NCBI GenBank assembly: GCA_030039005.1
Contig: JASHQT010000592.1
Location: forward strand, 1-7,354
Length of the DNA stretch: 7,354 nucleotides
Direction: 5' to 3'
DNA from: Bryobacteraceae bacterium
Lineage (GTDB): Bacteria > Acidobacteriota > Terriglobia > Bryobacterales > Bryobacteraceae
Both the position numbers and the translations under genes were made by a program. Numbering within the stretch: the first letter of the stretch is position 1; each line of letters opens with the position of its first letter. Under the pieces are notes generated by a model that worked only from the letters and a program-made list of their open reading frames with translations, searched no databases and was not told where the DNA came from. Shown piece after piece: positions 5,275 to 7,354 of the stretch.

Positions 5275-5547
5275 CCGAGGTGCTCCTCCCTCTGTTGGTC
5301 TCAAACTTGGTCTCGACAATCTTCTGAATACGAAAAAGTAGACCGCCGTAAAGACAAGAAGCGGGACTGCCAAAATCAGCCAGAGGGGAACCCAAGGGCC
5401 GTTGACAAAAACCCCCACCCCGCCGCCGTTAGCTCGAAGCGCCGATCGTTCCATGACGAGGGGCGCGACGAATGCCCCTCCCACGATCAGGGCGCCTGTG
5501 ACCGCCAGCGCGGCTAAACCGGCCAGCACACTTTTTGCGTAAATCAA
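5272..5547 (-). CDS. Small two-helix membrane protein, function unknown
   Basis: 91 residues with two hydrophobic segments (about 5-31 and 52-74), a short Gly-rich stretch between them (ANGGGVGVFVNGPWVP, 39-54) and a basic tail (RRLSRPSLRP, 75-84) that would favour a cytoplasmic C-terminus. The start is TTG 5547-5545. GAGGG (5558-5554), overlapping the upstream gene's stop codon, sits 6 nt ahead of it, a strong sign that this TTG is used. The gene begins 9 nt after the stop of the 149-aa secreted protein gene and is in the same frame, so the two are probably translated from one transcript. I do not recognise the family. The hydrophobic pattern and ribosome binding site support a real gene, but it is a small one with no informative motif. 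Confidence 0.65.
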   Translation of the reverse strand: MIYAKSVLAGLAALAVTGALIVGGAFVAPLVMERSALRANGGGVGVFVNGPWVPLWLILAVPLLVFTAVYFFVFRRLSRPSLRPTEGGAPR

Positions 5548-5553
5548 CGCAGA

Positions 5554-5558
5554 CCCTC
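5554..5558 (-). promoter_or_regulatory. Ribosome binding site (GAGGG) that decides a TTG start
   Basis: GAGGG on the minus strand shares two bases with the TGA of the upstream gene and is 6 nt before TTG 5547, as expected for translational coupling. There is no ATG alternative upstream because that TGA is in frame. Confidence 0.55.
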
Positions 5559-6006
5559 AGGCCTGTTTATGAAACACCAGCACGTCGTCCTGGGGAGTCT
5601 GGGGAACAATGGAGGTCGTATCCACGGTGAGAGTCTTGCCATCGTCGCTCAGCTTCATTTTGTAGCGGGTGACGTGGTCGCCGTGGGTCTCCATTTCGAC
5701 CAGCAGCGGTCCGTTATACCAGAAGGAGGCCGTCCCCTTTTCCCCCGTGAGCTTGCATTCCTTCCCATCCGTGGTGCACTTCAGCTCCAGTTTCTTGGCT
5801 TGCCCGTCCGCGCTTTCGCTGATCTGGATGGAGCTGTCGTCTTCGTTGATCACCCAGGTAGCCCCAGCCGCCCTCGCGGTGTGCAGTTCGCTCTTGGAGC
5901 TGTCGAATTGCCAGGTGCCGGAAAGATTCGGCCGATCTTGCGCTCCCAGCGGCAGAGCCAGAACCGCGAGAGCCGAACACACGGCGAAAGTAGCTGCTAT
6001 GCGCAT
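5557..6006 (-). CDS. Small secreted lipocalin-like protein, function unknown
   Basis: 149 residues. A clear signal peptide (MRIAATFAVCSALAVLALPLGAQ) with cleavage near residue 22 sends it out of the cytoplasm. The mature protein opens with PNLSGTWQFDSSKSEL (26-41), the 'x-LSGTW-x-(L/F)-(D/N)' opening of small lipocalin-like beta-barrels that are abundant in Acidobacteriota. Further features are a WVINEDDSSIQIS strand pair (51-63), a likely disulfide pair (C77 in LKCTTDG and C84 in KECKLTG), a SFWYNGPLLVEM strand pair (94-105) and a YKMKLSDDGKTLTVD hairpin (115-129). ATG 6006 is preceded by a perfect AGGAGG with a 7-nt spacer, so the start is firm and translation probably strong. A ligand or role cannot be deduced. 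It lies first in a likely two-gene unit with the small membrane protein. Confidence 0.85.
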   Translation of the reverse strand: MRIAATFAVCSALAVLALPLGAQDRPNLSGTWQFDSSKSELHTARAAGATWVINEDDSSIQISESADGQAKKLELKCTTDGKECKLTGEKGTASFWYNGPLLVEMETHGDHVTRYKMKLSDDGKTLTVDTTSIVPQTPQDDVLVFHKQA

Positions 6007-6013
6007 GCTAAAA

Positions 6014-6019
6014 CCTCCT
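6014..6019 (-). promoter_or_regulatory. Consensus ribosome binding site (AGGAGG)
   Basis: A perfect AGGAGG 7 nt before ATG 6006, the strongest Shine-Dalgarno in the window. It also shows that this genome uses the canonical anti-Shine-Dalgarno, which makes the genes without one stand out. Confidence 0.8.
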
Positions 6020-6026
6020 GCGAGCT

Positions 6027-6032
6027 ACTATA
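6027..6032 (-). promoter_or_regulatory. Possible -10 element (TATAGT) for the secreted lipocalin-like gene
   Basis: TATAGT lies 7 nt before the AGGAGG, so a transcript from it would have a leader of only about 14 nt that starts at the ribosome binding site. No convincing -35 (ATCCAG at 17-nt spacing). Confidence 0.25.
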
Positions 6033-6060
6033 TTCCAAATCGCGGAGGGCTGGATATCAC

Positions 6061-6079
6061 GGCGATACGTGAGATCGCC
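6061..6079 (-). terminator. Hairpin after the SBBP repeat gene, possible terminator
   Basis: A perfect 6-bp inverted repeat (GGCGAT / ATCGCC, 7-nt loop) 27 nt past the stop of the minus-strand SBBP gene. A second small stem (CGGGA / TCCCG, 6092-6104) lies between. No T-run follows on the minus strand, so this is a weak terminator candidate. Confidence 0.25.
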
Positions 6080-6106
6080 AGAGGCGGGACGCGGGAAACT
6101 CCCGGG

Positions 6107-7354
6107 TTAGCGATGCGGCACGATATGGTAAGCCAGATGCGGGCGGCGTACGGACGTCGTGGTGATCGCGGGTGTCGAAGAACCCAGCTCGAAGCCGATC
6201 ACGAACGCGTCCCAGTTGCCGGTTATGGTCGGCCGCGCCGGGCCGCCCACGCGCGACAGAATGTTGGAGCTCGAATAGCCTGCCAGATACATGTCGCCCT
6301 TGGTGTCGAAATCCACGCCGTATGCCACCTGCTGGCCGTTGCTGCCCAAATACGTAAAGTAGTCGATTCCGGCCGCGCCGGACTTGGAGGGATCCAGCTT
6401 CAGGCCGAAGGCGTCCACGCTGCCGTCGTAATCGGCTTGCAACGCGCCGCTGGTGGAGGGCAAGCCGGCCGACTCGGTGTAGCCGCTGATGTACAGCGCG
6501 CCGGTGGAATCTTCCTTTAAGTCCATGGGCGCGTCCGGTTCGTCGCCGCCGAAATAGGTGGAATAGACCAACTCTCCTTTCACCGTATTGAGAATGGTGA
6601 CGAAGGCGTCCGTATTGCCGCCGTATTTCGTCTGGTACGCGTTGCTCGACACGGGAAAATTCTTAGAGAGGGTATATCCGCTCAGGATGATGTTGCCGGA
6701 AGGATCGAGCACCAGGCTGGTGGCGGCATCCTCGTCGTTGCCGCCCAGGAAACTCGAATACAGCAACGCGCTGAGGCCGGTGAGCGAGGGATTGATATGC
6801 GCGATGTAGGCATCGCCCGAGCCGCGGTAAGTTGACTGGTAAGGACTCCCCTGGCCGCTGGCCGCTTGGATCCAGATGTCGGGCGAGAACGTGCAGCCGG
6901 CCAGCCAAATGGTTCCGTCCGGCGCCGCGGCGATCCCATAAGCCTCGTCATAGTGCGTTCCGCCGATGTAAATGGCATAGAGCAGGGACGACGTGCCCGA
7001 GTTGTTCCCGTCGAAATCGGCGATAAACATGTTCTGCGTCCCGATCAGTGTTGTCTGGAAACCGCCGCTTGTCACCGGCAGATCGTTGGACGTCGTGTTG
7101 CCGGCAATCCAAATATGGCCGCTCGAACTCACCGTGATGGCGGTCCCGATCTCCGTCTCTTCTCCGCCCCAATAAGTGGAGTAGACCAGGCTCTGGCTGG
7201 AATTGAACCACGACACAAACGCGTTGGGTCCGCCGCTGGTTCCGGGTTGCGTGGTTAAATAGCCGTTCTGAATGGGGTAATTGCTGGAGCCGGTAGAGCC
7301 GGTCAGATACACATCGCCGGCCGGGCCCACGTACATCGCGCCGAAGTTCTCGTC
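6107..7354 (-). CDS. SBBP beta-propeller repeat protein, C-terminal part
   Basis: 415 residues are visible; the frame is open through the right edge, so the N-terminus (with any signal peptide) lies outside. The protein is a chain of about six units of roughly 60 residues, each with a strand pair of the form 'G-x-[IVL]-[WYI]-[ILV]-[AS]-G-x-T-x-S' followed by 'D-A-[FY]-[IV]' and 'L-x-Y-[SA]-x-[YF]-[LIWF]-G-G'. Examples are GDVYLTGSTGSSNYP, GHIWIAGNTTSNDLPV, GTIWLAGCTFSPDI, GNIILSGYTLSKNFPV, GALYISGYTESAGLPS and GDMYLAGYSSSNIL. This matches the SBBP repeat (PF06739), which is predicted to build beta-propellers in large secreted or surface proteins; their ligands and roles are mostly unknown. 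The last 20 or so residues (ITTTSVRRPHLAYHIVPHR) leave the repeat pattern and are unusually basic. An enzymatic role is not indicated. Downstream, 100 nt separate it from the next gene on the same strand. Confidence 0.9.
   Translation of the reverse strand, partial: DENFGAMYVGPAGDVYLTGSTGSSNYPIQNGYLTTQPGTSGGPNAFVSWFNSSQSLVYSTYWGGEETEIGTAITVSSSGHIWIAGNTTSNDLPVTSGGFQTTLIGTQNMFIADFDGNNSGTSSLLYAIYIGGTHYDEAYGIAAAPDGTIWLAGCTFSPDIWIQAASGQGSPYQSTYRGSGDAYIAHINPSLTGLSALLYSSFLGGNDEDAATSLVLDPSGNIILSGYTLSKNFPVSSNAYQTKYGGNTDAFVTILNTVKGELVYSTYFGGDEPDAPMDLKEDSTGALYISGYTESAGLPSTSGALQADYDGSVDAFGLKLDPSKSGAAGIDYFTYLGSNGQQVAYGVDFDTKGDMYLAGYSSSNILSRVGGPARPTITGNWDAFVIGFELGSSTPAITTTSVRRPHLAYHIVPHR

Noticed and set aside
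5569..6520. Plus-strand frames of 167 and 283 codons across the right part
   Set aside because: They are antisense to the secreted protein gene with its AGGAGG start and to the SBBP repeat gene, and their translations show no family pattern.
6107..7354. DNA-level tandem repeats in the SBBP gene
   Set aside because: The units are similar as protein motifs only; no near-identical nucleotide repeats are visible, so this is an old repeat protein rather than a recent DNA array.

Overview
The window looks like a chromosomal piece of a soil Acidobacteriota genome, probably of the Bryobacterales/Solibacter type. This is an inference from high but uneven GC, several small secreted proteins of types common in that group, an SBBP beta-propeller repeat protein, and a cytosolic-looking phospholipase C-type phosphoesterase. 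There are no rRNA or tRNA genes, transposases or CRISPR arrays. Eight genes can be supported, two of them cut by the window edges, plus one gene fragment.

Left part (1-1922): a divergent pair. On the minus strand is the N-terminal third or so of a membrane-anchored penicillin acylase-type (Ntn-hydrolase, peptidase S45) protein. It starts at a GTG and runs off the left edge. On the plus strand, 48 bp away, is a complete HlyC/CorC (CNNM + CBS pair + CorC_HlyC) membrane protein.

Middle (1971-5271): three plus-strand genes. The first is a secreted protein of an uncharacterised family, possibly starting at a CTG codon. The second is a small secreted protein with a PsbP/DcrB-like look and lower GC. 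The third is a 532-aa PF04185-type phosphoesterase without a signal peptide. The key structural feature of the window is here: a 171-bp direct repeat (2616-2786 and 3469-3639, 163/171 identical) brackets the small gene. The repeat contains the last 44 codons of the first gene, its stop codon, and a downstream stretch with a perfect TATAAT. Gene 4 therefore sits in an 853-bp repeat-bounded unit, and the second repeat copy is a headless fragment of gene 3 that also supplies the likely promoter region of the phosphoesterase.

Right part (5272-7354): three minus-strand genes. A large SBBP beta-propeller repeat protein runs in from the right edge. It is followed by a two-gene unit of a small secreted lipocalin-like protein and a small two-helix membrane protein. 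The last gene converges on the phosphoesterase so tightly that the two stop codons form one palindrome, TGATCA.

The genes do not form one obvious pathway. The shared theme is the envelope and extracytoplasmic space: acylase, CorC-type membrane protein, three small exported proteins and a beta-propeller repeat protein. The most interesting observation is the repeat-bounded insertion or duplication with promoter duplication. No clearly new multi-gene system is evident.
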